Source of the DNA: Betaproteobacteria bacterium | GTDB taxonomy: Bacteria > Pseudomonadota > Gammaproteobacteria > Burkholderiales > SG8-41 | DNA: 44,052 nucleotides | Direction of reading: 5' to 3' | Assembly: GCA_016868015.1 (NCBI GenBank) | Contig: VGIF01000010.1 | Location: 1 to 44,052, forward strand | Shown: piece by piece, positions 16,879-24,190 of the stretch | How the letters are laid out: each line of letters starts with the position of its first letter | Numbering within the stretch: position 1 is the first letter of the stretch | Notes under the pieces: generated by a model | Seen by the model: only the letters and a program-made list of their open reading frames with translations | Databases searched by the model: none | What the model was told of the DNA's origin: nothing | Position numbers and translations under genes: made by a program

Positions 16879-17112
16879 ATGAGCAATATTTCAGTAGCAG
16901 AAATTCTTGAGCTGCCGGTGCAAGAGCGCATCAAGCTCGTCGAGCTTATTTGGGACAGTGTGGCAGCAGTGCCCGAGGCCGTCGAGATTTCGCCCGAGCT
17001 CAAAGCCGAACTCGAAGCGCGCTTAAAAGAATTCGAGGCGAATCCCGACGCAGGTTATGCGTGGGACGAAGTAAGGGCGCGTCTTAAAGACGGTTCATGG
17101 CGTACCGCCTGA
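16879..17112 (+). CDS. antitoxin, putative addiction module component
   Basis: The 77-residue protein opens with VAEILELPVQERIKLVELIWDS, the signature of the short addiction-module component family (TIGR02574-like), and ends with a YAWDEVRARL segment expected to wrap the toxin. Such antitoxins neutralise RelE/ParE-type toxins and usually repress their own promoter, although this group lacks an obvious DNA-binding fold. The gene overlaps the toxin gene by 16 bases, a typical coupled arrangement. The region upstream (16701-16878) probably contains the promoter, but no operator was recognised. Confidence 0.9.
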   Translation: MSNISVAEILELPVQERIKLVELIWDSVAAVPEAVEISPELKAELEARLKEFEANPDAGYAWDEVRARLKDGSWRTA

Positions 17113-17393
17113 AGTTTTCGCCGCGCGCTGTGCGCGAGACCGGCGAAGCCCAGGCGTGGTACGAAACCCAAACCCCCGGTCTTGGTGACGAGTTCGTCGC
17201 CGCGCTGGAATTGCAGCTTAAGCGGCTAGAGCAAGCGCCACTGCTGTATGCCGAAGTAATCCCTGGCGTGCGACGGGCACTACTGCCGCGATTTCCCTAT
17301 GGCGCGTTTTATGTCGTGCGCGGTGAACTCGTGCATGTGCTAGCCGTGTTGCATGATGCGCGCAATCCACGGCAATGGCCGCGAGGCCGTTAA
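17097..17393 (+). CDS. RelE/ParE superfamily toxin
   Basis: The 98-residue protein shows the RelE/ParE pattern: LKFSPRAVRETGEAQAWYE at the start, a helical pair GLGDEFVAALELQLKRLEQAP, then VRRALLPRFPYGAFYVV and the closing VHVLAVLHDARNPRQW. The last motif (H-x-x-R-x-P-x-x-W) is typical of the ParE-like branch that pairs with the TIGR02574-type antitoxin. ParE toxins act on DNA gyrase, RelE toxins cut mRNA on the ribosome; the sequence does not settle which applies. It overlaps the antitoxin gene by 16 bases. The full-length frame suggests a functional module. Confidence 0.92.
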   Translation: MAYRLKFSPRAVRETGEAQAWYETQTPGLGDEFVAALELQLKRLEQAPLLYAEVIPGVRRALLPRFPYGAFYVVRGELVHVLAVLHDARNPRQWPRGR

Positions 17394-17396
17394 GCG

Positions 17397-17987
17397 CTAC
17401 ACATGCCCAAACCGCCACCGTTCCATCGTCACCCATTCATAAACCCCCGCGCGGTTAAACGGCTCGTTGGCCCAAAACGCTTCGGCTTCGGCTTTGTTGG
17501 CGACATCGAGCATGATCAGGCTGCCGATACTGCGTTCGCCTGCGTCATCGAGCAGCGGCCCGCGGGCGATGAAGATTCCCTCGTGCCGCTTCAAATACGC
17601 TTCATGCGCCTCGCGTAGCGGCGCGCGGCGCGCGCTGCCGTCCGCTTGATCATGCGCGTGGATCACAAACTGCAGGGTGTCCGGTTTGCGCGGGTAGTCG
17701 CGTTGTCTGACTTCGAGGCGCGGCATCCAGCGTTCGATGGCGATGGATTGAAAAATGCCGGCCTTGGTGTAAGGGTCGGCATTGATGTAGGTGTTGGCCG
17801 CTTCGCGATCCGGGAATTCAATCAAGCGCAGGCTGCCGAGAGCATTTTTGTTGTCGTCGGTGAAAATCGGGCCGGAGTACCAAGTCTCTTTTGCGTAGCC
17901 GTCGAGAAATTTGGTGTGTGCCGGTAAGGTGGCGGCGCGCAGTTCGTCGATCGCCGGCTTGGCGCGGCATTTGATGAGCCAGTGCAT
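17397..17987 (-). CDS. YCII-domain protein, two domains fused in tandem
   Basis: Each half of the 196-residue protein resembles a complete YciI protein of about 95 residues. The first has MHWLIKCRAKP, LPAHTKFLDGYAKETWYSGP and a DPYTKAGIFQSIAIERW ending; the second has LQFVIHAHDQ, REAHEAYLKRHEGIFIARGP and EPFNRAGVYEWVTMERW. YCII domains have a ferredoxin-like fold with a conserved His-Asp pair; one characterised relative is a dehalogenase, but most have no known function. The first half lacks some usual histidines (AHTKFL versus AHEAYL). The gene lies 29 bp upstream of the Bug receptor gene on the other side, with three bases separating its end from the toxin gene. Confidence 0.85.
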   Translation of the reverse strand: MHWLIKCRAKPAIDELRAATLPAHTKFLDGYAKETWYSGPIFTDDNKNALGSLRLIEFPDREAANTYINADPYTKAGIFQSIAIERWMPRLEVRQRDYPRKPDTLQFVIHAHDQADGSARRAPLREAHEAYLKRHEGIFIARGPLLDDAGERSIGSLIMLDVANKAEAEAFWANEPFNRAGVYEWVTMERWRFGHV

Positions 17988-18016
17988 GTGCGGTTCCTGT
18001 AAGTCAGCGTGAGCGT

Positions 18017-19012
18017 TTATTGGGGCTGAATGCCCGCCGCTTTCACGATTTCGCTCCAGCGTTTGATTTCCGCCAGGTGATATTTCTGGAATGCTTCGGG
18101 CGTGCCGCCGACGATATCCATGTACGCACGGCGGTAATGTTCGCGCCCCGCCGCGGATTTGAGAAAGCGGTTAATGCTCTCGTTCCAGCGTTGGATCAAC
18201 GGCCGCGGCAGCGTCTGCGGGCCATAGATGCCATACCACAGGTAGGCCTCGAAGCCGGGCAGCGCGGCTTCTGCGATGGTGGGGATGTCGGGCAAGTAAT
18301 CGGCGCGTTTGGCGCTGGTTATGCCCAGCGGACGCAGCCGGCCGGCATTAATGTGCGGCAGCGCCGTACCGGGCGTATTGAAAAACAGTTGCACTTGTCC
18401 ACCGATCAAATCGGCGAACGCCGGCGCGCCGCCCTTGTAGGGCACGTGCAGGATGTTGACCTTGGCGGCGTGTTTAAACATCTCCAGATGCAGGTGCGTG
18501 GTGGTGCCGACACCGGACGACGCGCCGGCGAGCTCGCCCGGCCGCGCGCGCGCGTGTGCGATCAGCTCTTGCACCGTTTTCGCGGGCACGCTGGGATGCA
18601 CCACCAGCAGGCCCGGCGAGTTGGCGATTTGCGCCACGGTGCTCAAATCGCTCGCGGGATCAAAGCGCATTTTGCGGTAGATGCTGGTGAGTATCGAAAT
18701 CGCCGAGCTGGTCACCATCATGGTGTAGCCGTCGGGCTCCGCGCGCACCACGATCTCGGTGCCGATTTGCGTGCCGGCGCCGGGGCGGTTATCGACGATG
18801 ACTTGCTGGCCCCAGATTTCCGTCAGGCCGTGCGCCAAGGCGCGTCCCACCAGATCGACCGAGCCGCCCGGTGTGTAGGGGTTGATCATGCGCACCGGGC
18901 GCGTGGGGAAGCTTTGCGCGTCGCGCTGGGCGATAACCTCGGCGCTCGCGCCCAGCAGCGTGGCCGCGCAGGTTACGCCGACCATCCATTGTCGTTGAAA
19001 CAGGCTTTTCAT
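18017..19012 (-). CDS. Bug-family periplasmic receptor of tripartite tricarboxylate transport
   Basis: The 331-residue protein starts with a signal peptide (MKSLFQRQWMVGVTCAATLL, cleavage probably after the AQ near 29). It then shows the Bug motifs: FPTRPVRMINPYTPGGSVDL at about 35-54, VDNRPGAGTQIGTEIVVRA near 76-94, and MVTSSAISI. Bug proteins bind small carboxylates, amides or related acids and usually pass them to TctA/TctB membrane subunits. No such subunits are in this window, so it is an orphan receptor, as is common in Burkholderiales. It is transcribed toward the YCII gene and could be co-transcribed with it (29 bp gap). Confidence 0.93.
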   Translation of the reverse strand: MKSLFQRQWMVGVTCAATLLGASAEVIAQRDAQSFPTRPVRMINPYTPGGSVDLVGRALAHGLTEIWGQQVIVDNRPGAGTQIGTEIVVRAEPDGYTMMVTSSAISILTSIYRKMRFDPASDLSTVAQIANSPGLLVVHPSVPAKTVQELIAHARARPGELAGASSGVGTTTHLHLEMFKHAAKVNILHVPYKGGAPAFADLIGGQVQLFFNTPGTALPHINAGRLRPLGITSAKRADYLPDIPTIAEAALPGFEAYLWYGIYGPQTLPRPLIQRWNESINRFLKSAAGREHYRRAYMDIVGGTPEAFQKYHLAEIKRWSEIVKAAGIQPQ

Positions 19013-19091
19013 TACCCCTCCTCGGTTTTGTTGATGACAACCGCCGTGCCGGGTGCGGCCCGGCTACAGCTTGTCCTAACACGAATTAACG

Positions 19092-19124
19092 TAACTATTT
19101 GATTTAATTTATTTTTTTAAATTT
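19092..19124 (+). repeat. AT-rich dispersed repeat, copy d
   Basis: It reads TAACTATTTGATTTAATTTA plus a T- and A-rich tail, and abuts the stop codon of the PilZ gene from the opposite side. It also lies upstream of the Bug receptor gene. Confidence 0.8.
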
Positions 19125-19125
19125 C

Positions 19126-19482
19126 CTATAGGCGTCCCAGTGGTTTGCGGCGCAGCCGCTGGGCCACAAATTCTTGGATGTAATGCGTATAAGCGTTTTG
19201 ATCCGCCTTGGAAATCGTGGCGATTTCGACACCCGTGCCCAAATCGTTACTGTGCCGCACTTCGACCACGCATTCGATGATGGGGCCATCGAATAACTGA
19301 AACTTCAGTCGCAACCGCTGGCCGGGTTTAAACGCGCGCGTGCACACCAACAGCAAACCTTCGTCGCTGACATCTTGAATGATCGCTTTGTAGGAGGTAA
19401 CACCGTCGGATAACTCGGCCTTGGGTGTTAAAGCAATGCGTTGCGTGCGGCGCAGATCGGTTTGTGACTTGTCGTTGGTCAT
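19126..19482 (-). CDS. PilZ-domain protein, predicted c-di-GMP receptor
   Basis: The 118-residue protein is essentially one PilZ domain. The two parts of the c-di-GMP site are present: RRTQR at about 11-15 (RxxxR) and DVSDEG near 38-43 (DxSxxG), with FKPGQRLRLKFQL and VEVRHSNDLGTGVEI forming the rest of the barrel. Single-domain PilZ proteins translate c-di-GMP levels into changes of motility, secretion or polysaccharide formation through partner proteins. A ribosome-binding sequence AAAGGAGC precedes the ATG. The gene lies 27 bp after a secreted protein of unknown function on the same strand, so the two may form an operon. Confidence 0.9.
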   Translation of the reverse strand: MTNDKSQTDLRRTQRIALTPKAELSDGVTSYKAIIQDVSDEGLLLVCTRAFKPGQRLRLKFQLFDGPIIECVVEVRHSNDLGTGVEIATISKADQNAYTHYIQEFVAQRLRRKPLGRL

Positions 19483-19509
19483 TGATGCTCCTTTGCGGCT
19501 GCGTGCATT

Positions 19510-20244
19510 TTAGCCACCGAGATATTCTATGCCCAGCACGTATTCCATCATGCGCCAGCCTTCGCCGGTCTTGCCAAAACACGCGCGATATTCGATCGCG
19601 CTGCGAATGTGCTCCTCGGGGATGTAGCCGTTCAAGCCGCCGTGGCGGATTCTGACCCAGCGTTGTTGCAAGCGCTCCTCGCGGTCGGCGACTTCCCAGT
19701 CGCGCACCGGTACGATGTCGTAGCTTAAGCGCCCGATGGTTTGCCCGCCGTGCGACGGGCGGTCTTTGACCAGCGCCTCTTTCACCACAATGGCGCCGCT
19801 GTTGTAGGGGTCGACATCATCGAGCGGCCACTTGATCGGCACGTACGGCGCGCACAGCATGCGCGGCCCGTTCTTGGGCTGGTACCACACGCTGCCCAAT
19901 TGCATCAGCACGGGCAAATCGTGCATCAACTTTTCATCTCGGCCTTCCACATCCCAGATTTTGCGAAAAGTCGCGACACCGCGCGGTGCTTCCAGCGGAT
20001 TCAAAATATTGGCATCGAGGATGCTCACCAGCGCTTTGCGGTCGCCGCGCCGCAACGCCTCTTGCAGCCACGCGCGAAACTGCACCCATGACGGATCGGC
20101 CGCGCCCTCATCCACCGGCATCAGCTTGCGCGCGGCGCCGGGTTTGGCGGGCGATTGCGCGGCGGCCGGCAAGGCGAGGGCAGCCACGACTAGCGCGAGC
20201 GCCAAGCCCAACGGTTGCGTGAGTGTCATGCGGGGCGGTCCCAT
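19510..20244 (-). CDS. exported protein of unknown function with SH3-like C-terminus
   Basis: The 244-residue protein begins with a signal peptide (LGLALALVVAALALPAAAQ, cleavage after AAAQ near residue 30). A helical region (SWVQFRAWLQEALRRGDRKA) follows, and the C-terminal part contains WVRIRHGGLNGYIPEEHIRS, the pattern of a bacterial SH3 domain. The family is not recognised with confidence and no catalytic residues stand out. The start is uncertain between 20244 and the ATG at 20229; neither has a clear ribosome-binding site. It is followed by the PilZ gene, which hints at an envelope-related process, but this is inference. Confidence 0.7.
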   Translation of the reverse strand: MGPPRMTLTQPLGLALALVVAALALPAAAQSPAKPGAARKLMPVDEGAADPSWVQFRAWLQEALRRGDRKALVSILDANILNPLEAPRGVATFRKIWDVEGRDEKLMHDLPVLMQLGSVWYQPKNGPRMLCAPYVPIKWPLDDVDPYNSGAIVVKEALVKDRPSHGGQTIGRLSYDIVPVRDWEVADREERLQQRWVRIRHGGLNGYIPEEHIRSAIEYRACFGKTGEGWRMMEYVLGIEYLGG

Positions 20245-20381
20245 GGTGGTAGGTAAAAGGCCTCATATGGTAAGCGCTGCGTCAGGGCCACACAATGAGC
20301 GCAATAGGCGTGCCGCCTCGCCACGCGCGCCGCGATATAATTATGCCCTTTGTGAACCAGCGGACAGGGACAGGGGCGGAA

Positions 20382-20603
20382 ATGGCGCGTATCGAAGTGA
20401 AATCGGAAATCACCGGCACCGTGTGGCAGTTGAAATCCAAGCCCGGCGACAAGGTTGAATCGGGCGACACGCTGATTGTCATCGAATCGATGAAAATGGA
20501 AATACCAGTCATTACCGAAGACGCCGGCGAGGTGAAGGAAATCCTGGTTAAAGAAAAAGACCCGGTGGCGGAAGGGCAGGTGGTGGCGGTGTTGGAAGGA
20601 TGA
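20382..20603 (+). CDS. biotin (biotinyl/lipoyl) carrier protein, short stand-alone form
   Basis: The 73-residue protein is a single biotinyl domain. The modified Lys lies in ESMKMEIP (about residues 34-41), with SMKM instead of the more usual AMKM, and the hairpin partner GEVKEILVKEKDPVAEGQVV is complete. It would carry carboxybiotin between biotin carboxylase and carboxyltransferase. Those subunits are encoded at 25818 and 24191, so a three-part acyl-CoA carboxylase is likely even though a molybdoenzyme and ETF genes lie between. The ATG at 20382 was chosen because GGGGCGG precedes it and the domain starts there; an open frame extends to 20295 without family similarity. Confidence 0.9.
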   Translation: MARIEVKSEITGTVWQLKSKPGDKVESGDTLIVIESMKMEIPVITEDAGEVKEILVKEKDPVAEGQVVAVLEG

Positions 20604-20739
20604 GCGTACGGTGCCGCCGCGCGGAGCTTAGCGTCCGGCGTCCGGCGGTGAGGGTAACCCGAGCCGCACGGTTTCGTTGACGCTCGCTCTCGACTCTCGG
20701 CGCTAAACGCTCGACTCGAATCTCATAACGGAAACTCTC

Positions 20740-21984
20740 ATGGCAAGACCAGAAATCGAAGGCGATTGGGTCATGGGCTGGCCCGACCGCAAGCGCGCGG
20801 CGATCGCTGCGGGCAAGGATGCGCAAGGGCGCGTGATCAACGGCCGCTCACCGGTGACCCAGCTCGAAGGCCTGCTCACGCCCACCGACGCTTATTACGT
20901 GGTGAACCAACTCGAAGTGCCGGAGCCGATACACCCCGATGACTGGGTGTTGCAAATCGGCGGTCTGGTCGAGCGGCCTTTCGAGATGTCGTTGAAGGAT
21001 CTGATGAAATTCCCCGGCCGTACCGTGCGTGCGGTGACCGAATGCGCGGGCAACGACGCGGGGTTTTTCGATTATCAGCAACGCAAAGCGAAAAAGCCCT
21101 CGCGCATCAACCAGCAAGACATGCAAGCGCGTGCGGCGCAGCGCGAAACCAACGCCGTGCCCAGCAGCGATGCGATTAGCAACGAATCCACCACGACTTG
21201 CGCGGTGAGCGCGGGCGAATTCACCGGTGTGCCGCTGGCCGAAGTGCTCAAAAAAGCGGGCATCAAACCCGGCGCGGTGTCGGTGCGCTTTCGGGGCTTC
21301 GACCGCGGCCAGCCCGATCTCGCGGTGCAGTACCGCTCGGTCGGCCGCTCGGATTTTAAACTGGTCGACCCCGGCGTGATCAATTACGAAAAAGGCATGC
21401 CGATGGTCAAGGCGCTGCATCCGGACACGCTGCTGGCGTGGTCGATGAACGGCGAGTGGCTGACCCACATCCACGGCGCGCCGGTGCGCGTGGTGACGCC
21501 GGGCTGGAGCGGCAACTGGTGGGTGAAGTGGCTCGAGCAAATCGAAGTGCTCGATCACCTGCCGCAGTGTTATTACCAGCACCACTACTTCACCTATGGC
21601 GAAGGCCCCGACGACCCCAAAAAAGAAATGATCACGTCGATGGGCGTGCGCTGCATTATTTTGAATCCGCTGGATGAAGATAGCCCGTTGGAGCGCGGCT
21701 CGCATAAAGTGCAGGGCCGCGCGTGGAGCGGCATGGGCATGATCAAACGCGTGGAAGTTAGCGTCGACAGCGGCAAGACCTGGCACGACGCGCACCTTGA
21801 AGAACCTGTCGAGCGCTGGCTGTGGGTGCGTTGGTCGTGGCTGTGGGAGGTCGATAAACCCGGCCAGTATCAAATCATGGCGCGCGCCACTGATGAAACC
21901 GGGCGCGTGCAGCCGCAGATTCCGTGGAATTATCAGCGCAAGCATTTTGATGGGATAGTGCCTACCGACGTGACCGTCGAGTGA
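20740..21984 (+). CDS. sulfite-oxidase-family molybdopterin enzyme (SoxC-like)
   Basis: The 414-residue protein has the sulfite oxidase fold: a Mo-cofactor domain with the molybdenum-ligand Cys102 in TECAGN and WSMNGEWLTHIHGAPVRVV near 225-250, followed by the dimerisation domain with VQGRAWSGMGMIKRVEVSVD and WVRWSWLWEVDKPG. It resembles SoxC of the thiosulfate oxidation complex. Unlike SoxC and SorA it has no twin-arginine or other signal peptide, and no cytochrome partner (SoxD or SorB) or other sox gene is nearby. Sulfite as substrate is therefore only one possibility. It starts 136 bp after the biotin carrier gene and precedes the ETF genes. Confidence 0.85.
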   Translation: MARPEIEGDWVMGWPDRKRAAIAAGKDAQGRVINGRSPVTQLEGLLTPTDAYYVVNQLEVPEPIHPDDWVLQIGGLVERPFEMSLKDLMKFPGRTVRAVTECAGNDAGFFDYQQRKAKKPSRINQQDMQARAAQRETNAVPSSDAISNESTTTCAVSAGEFTGVPLAEVLKKAGIKPGAVSVRFRGFDRGQPDLAVQYRSVGRSDFKLVDPGVINYEKGMPMVKALHPDTLLAWSMNGEWLTHIHGAPVRVVTPGWSGNWWVKWLEQIEVLDHLPQCYYQHHYFTYGEGPDDPKKEMITSMGVRCIILNPLDEDSPLERGSHKVQGRAWSGMGMIKRVEVSVDSGKTWHDAHLEEPVERWLWVRWSWLWEVDKPGQYQIMARATDETGRVQPQIPWNYQRKHFDGIVPTDVTVE

Positions 21985-22087
21985 GGCGTTAGGCGTGAGG
22001 GGTGAGGCGTAATGCATCGCGAGCGACTAGTCGTCTCTTTACCTGAACACTACACCTCACGCCTAACTCCGCACCCCTCACGCATTG
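21985..22087. repeat. long imperfect inverted repeat before the ETF beta gene
   Basis: GTTAGGCGTGAGG near 21988-22000 pairs with CCTCACGCCTAAC near 22056-22068, and a GTGAGGGGTG block at the left pairs with CACCCCTCAC near 22073-22082. It fills the whole gap between the molybdoenzyme and the ETF beta start at 22091, so it replaces any normal ribosome-binding site. Confidence 0.7.
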
Positions 22088-22090
22088 AAA

Positions 22091-22894
22091 ATGCATCTCG
22101 CCGTTTGCATCAAATACATCCCCGACCCCGAAGCCGCCTTCAGCATGTTCAGCATCGACGAAGCGGCGAAAAAGGTCGTGCCTGCTTCGGGCTTGAAACA
22201 CGTGGTGAGCCCGTTTGACGAGCAGGCGATCGAGGCGGCGTTGCGCATCCGCGAAGCGCACGCCGGCACGCGCATCACGGTGATCACGTTCGGCAACGAA
22301 CTCTCGCGCAACGCGTTAAAGCACGGCTTGGCGATGGGCGCGGACGATGGCGTATTGCTCTCGGACGCGGCGTTTGATGATGGCGATAGTTACACAACCG
22401 CGTCGGTGTTATCGGCGGCGCTAAAAAAACTCGGCGTAATCGATTTGGTGCTTACCGGCCGCCAAGCGGCGGATGGCGACGCCGGCATCGTTGGCGCGGG
22501 CATTGCCGAGTTGCTCGACCGTCCGCTGCTCACCTTCGCCAAAAGCGTGGCGATTGAAAACAGTGTGGTTCGCGTGGAGCGTGTGCTGGAGGACGGCACG
22601 GAAACCCTCGAAACCGATTTGCCGGCGGTGGTGACGGTGTCCAACGAAATCGGCGCGCCGCGCGCACCCAGCCTGCGCGAGACCATGCGCGCCGCGCGTA
22701 AACCGGTGCAGATGTGGAAGGCAGCGGACTTGGGCTTGGATGCTGCAATGGTCGGCGCCGCCGGCGCGCGCAGTGTGCGCGAAAAACTGTTTGCGCCTTC
22801 AAAGACCGTGCAGTGCGAGTTCATCGAGGCGGTGACGCCGGAAAAGCAAGGTGCGCGGCTCGCTGCGCGGTTGCGAGAGGCGAAGGTGGTGTGA
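22091..22894 (+). CDS. etfB: electron transfer flavoprotein, beta subunit
   Basis: The 267-residue protein begins MHLAVCIKYIPDPE, the usual ETF beta start, has TGRQAADGDAGIVGAGIAEL at about 120-139 and the ETF beta signature VSNEIGAPRAPSLRETMRAA at about 182-201. ETF accepts electrons from acyl-CoA dehydrogenases and similar flavoenzymes and passes them to the quinone pool. A TTG at 22085 is in frame but the ATG at 22091 fits the family. No good ribosome-binding site precedes it because the gap is filled by an inverted repeat. The alpha subunit follows after 181 bp, an unusually large gap for this pair. No acyl-CoA dehydrogenase gene is in the window. Confidence 0.95.
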   Translation: MHLAVCIKYIPDPEAAFSMFSIDEAAKKVVPASGLKHVVSPFDEQAIEAALRIREAHAGTRITVITFGNELSRNALKHGLAMGADDGVLLSDAAFDDGDSYTTASVLSAALKKLGVIDLVLTGRQAADGDAGIVGAGIAELLDRPLLTFAKSVAIENSVVRVERVLEDGTETLETDLPAVVTVSNEIGAPRAPSLRETMRAARKPVQMWKAADLGLDAAMVGAAGARSVREKLFAPSKTVQCEFIEAVTPEKQGARLAARLREAKVV

Positions 22895-22950
22895 TGTTGA
22901 CGCTCGGTGGTTGTGCACGAGTTGTTACGAAAGCAAGGCCAAATTTCTCT

Positions 22951-23041
22951 GTCGTTCCCGCAATTGCACACAAATGCGCGGGAACCCATAGGGTGTCGCA
23001 AGGGCTGCGGTGTTATGGGTTTCCGCCTGCGCGGGAACGAC
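22951..23041. repeat. palindromic repeat between ETF beta and alpha genes
   Basis: GTCGTTCCCGC at 22951-22961 is the exact complement of GCGGGAACGAC at 23031-23041. Within it, GAACCCATA and TATGGGTTTC face each other around AGGGTGTCGC. The same inner block recurs at 29440-29530. Confidence 0.8.
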
Positions 23042-23075
23042 ACCTGGGGTTTACAGTGCCGGGTTGGATTCGAGC

Positions 23076-24041
23076 ATGACTGTTCTGGTCATCGTAGAGC
23101 ACGCTGACAACAAACTCGCAACCGCCAGCTTCGAACAGCTGGCGCTTGCGCGCGGGATCGCAGGAAAACAAAATGTCATCGCGCTACTCATCGGCGGCGA
23201 AAGGCCTGTTGCGCAAACGCTGCTTGCACGCGGCGCCGACAGCGTTATCGTCGGTTCCGCGGCGGTTTTCAACGGCTACAACAGTGACGGTTGGGTCACT
23301 TGCGCGGCCCAGGTTGTACGCGAACACAACGCATCGCTGGTGCTCGCCGCGCATACGCCGAGCGGCGCCGACCTCGCGCCGCGTCTCGCGTTCCGATTAA
23401 ACGCCGGTTGCGCCACGGGTTGCGTGAAAATCGAAAACAACAATGGCACGTTGCTGTTCACTCGCGCGGCCCACGGCGGCAACGTGCGCGAGACGCTGCA
23501 CTTTAAAACCGACACCGCGGTCGCCACCGTGCGCGCCGGCGTCTACGATGCGTTGCCCGCAGACACCACGCGCCGTGGTGAAATCGTCGAACTCAGTGAC
23601 GCGCCAGCGTCACGCATCCGCGTCATCGAACGCAAGCGCGAAGACAGCGCGGGACTACGTCTTGAAGACGCCAAAGTCATCATCGCCGGCGGCCGCGGCA
23701 TCAACGGGCCGGAAGGATTTGAAGTATTAAAGCCGCTCGCTGAACTTCTCGGTGGCGTAGTCGGCGCGAGCCGCGTGCCGTGTGATCTGGGTTGGTGCTC
23801 GCACGCGATGCAAATCGGCTTGACCGGCAAAACGGTGACGCCGGAGTTGTACATCGCGGTCGGCATTTCCGGCGCGAGCCATCATCTCGCCGGCTGCGGC
23901 AACGCCAAGACCATCGTCGCGATCAACACCGATAAAGACGCGGCGATATTTCGCGAGGCGAAGTTTGGTGTGGTCGGCGATTTTGCTAAAGTGGTGCCGG
24001 CGTTGACGGCCGCGATTAGCGCTTTGCCGAAAACAATTTAA
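23076..24041 (+). CDS. etfA: electron transfer flavoprotein, alpha subunit
   Basis: The 321-residue protein begins MTVLVIVEHADNKLA, a normal ETF alpha start, and has the C-terminal FAD-binding domain with AGGRGINGPEGFEVLKPLAE at about 208-227, GASRVPCDLGW, GLTGKTVTPELYIAVGISGA and INTDKDAAIFREAKFGVVGD. It binds the catalytic FAD and pairs with the beta subunit upstream. An open frame extends back to 23010 but the added residues come from the palindromic repeat. The stop codon TAA is the first three bases of an AT-rich dispersed repeat (copy e). Confidence 0.95.
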   Translation: MTVLVIVEHADNKLATASFEQLALARGIAGKQNVIALLIGGERPVAQTLLARGADSVIVGSAAVFNGYNSDGWVTCAAQVVREHNASLVLAAHTPSGADLAPRLAFRLNAGCATGCVKIENNNGTLLFTRAAHGGNVRETLHFKTDTAVATVRAGVYDALPADTTRRGEIVELSDAPASRIRVIERKREDSAGLRLEDAKVIIAGGRGINGPEGFEVLKPLAELLGGVVGASRVPCDLGWCSHAMQIGLTGKTVTPELYIAVGISGASHHLAGCGNAKTIVAINTDKDAAIFREAKFGVVGDFAKVVPALTAAISALPKTI

Positions 24042-24071
24042 GTATTTGATTTTAAACAATATTTTTTGACG
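24039..24071 (+). repeat. AT-rich dispersed repeat, copy e
   Basis: It reads TAAGTATTTGATTTTAAACA followed by ATATTTTTT, and its TAA is the stop codon of the ETF alpha gene. Confidence 0.85.
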
Positions 24072-24156
24072 CAGATTTACGCAGATGGACGCAGATTACA
24101 AACCAGTGTCGGGGTTAATCTGCGTAAATCTGCGTAAATCTGCGTTAATCCGCGTC
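24068..24156. repeat. inverted repeat built from ACGCAGATTT units
   Basis: GACGCAGATTTACGCAGAT at the left is mirrored by ATCTGCGTAAATCTGCGT at the right, with further units on both sides. It lies between the ETF alpha and carboxyltransferase genes; its end is 34 bases before the next start. Confidence 0.8.
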
Positions 24157-24190
24157 GAAAAGTTTTTGAAGTTTGCTTTTGGAGAACCAC

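Noticed and set aside
20740-21984. A sox thiosulfate-oxidation locus
   Set aside because: Only a SoxC-like protein is present; soxA, X, Y, Z, B and D are not seen in the window and the protein has no export signal.
24068-24156. Repeated ACGCAGATTT units resembling a small CRISPR array
   Set aside because: The units are back to back with no spacers of constant length, and the right half is the inverted complement of the left half, so it is a palindromic intergenic element.
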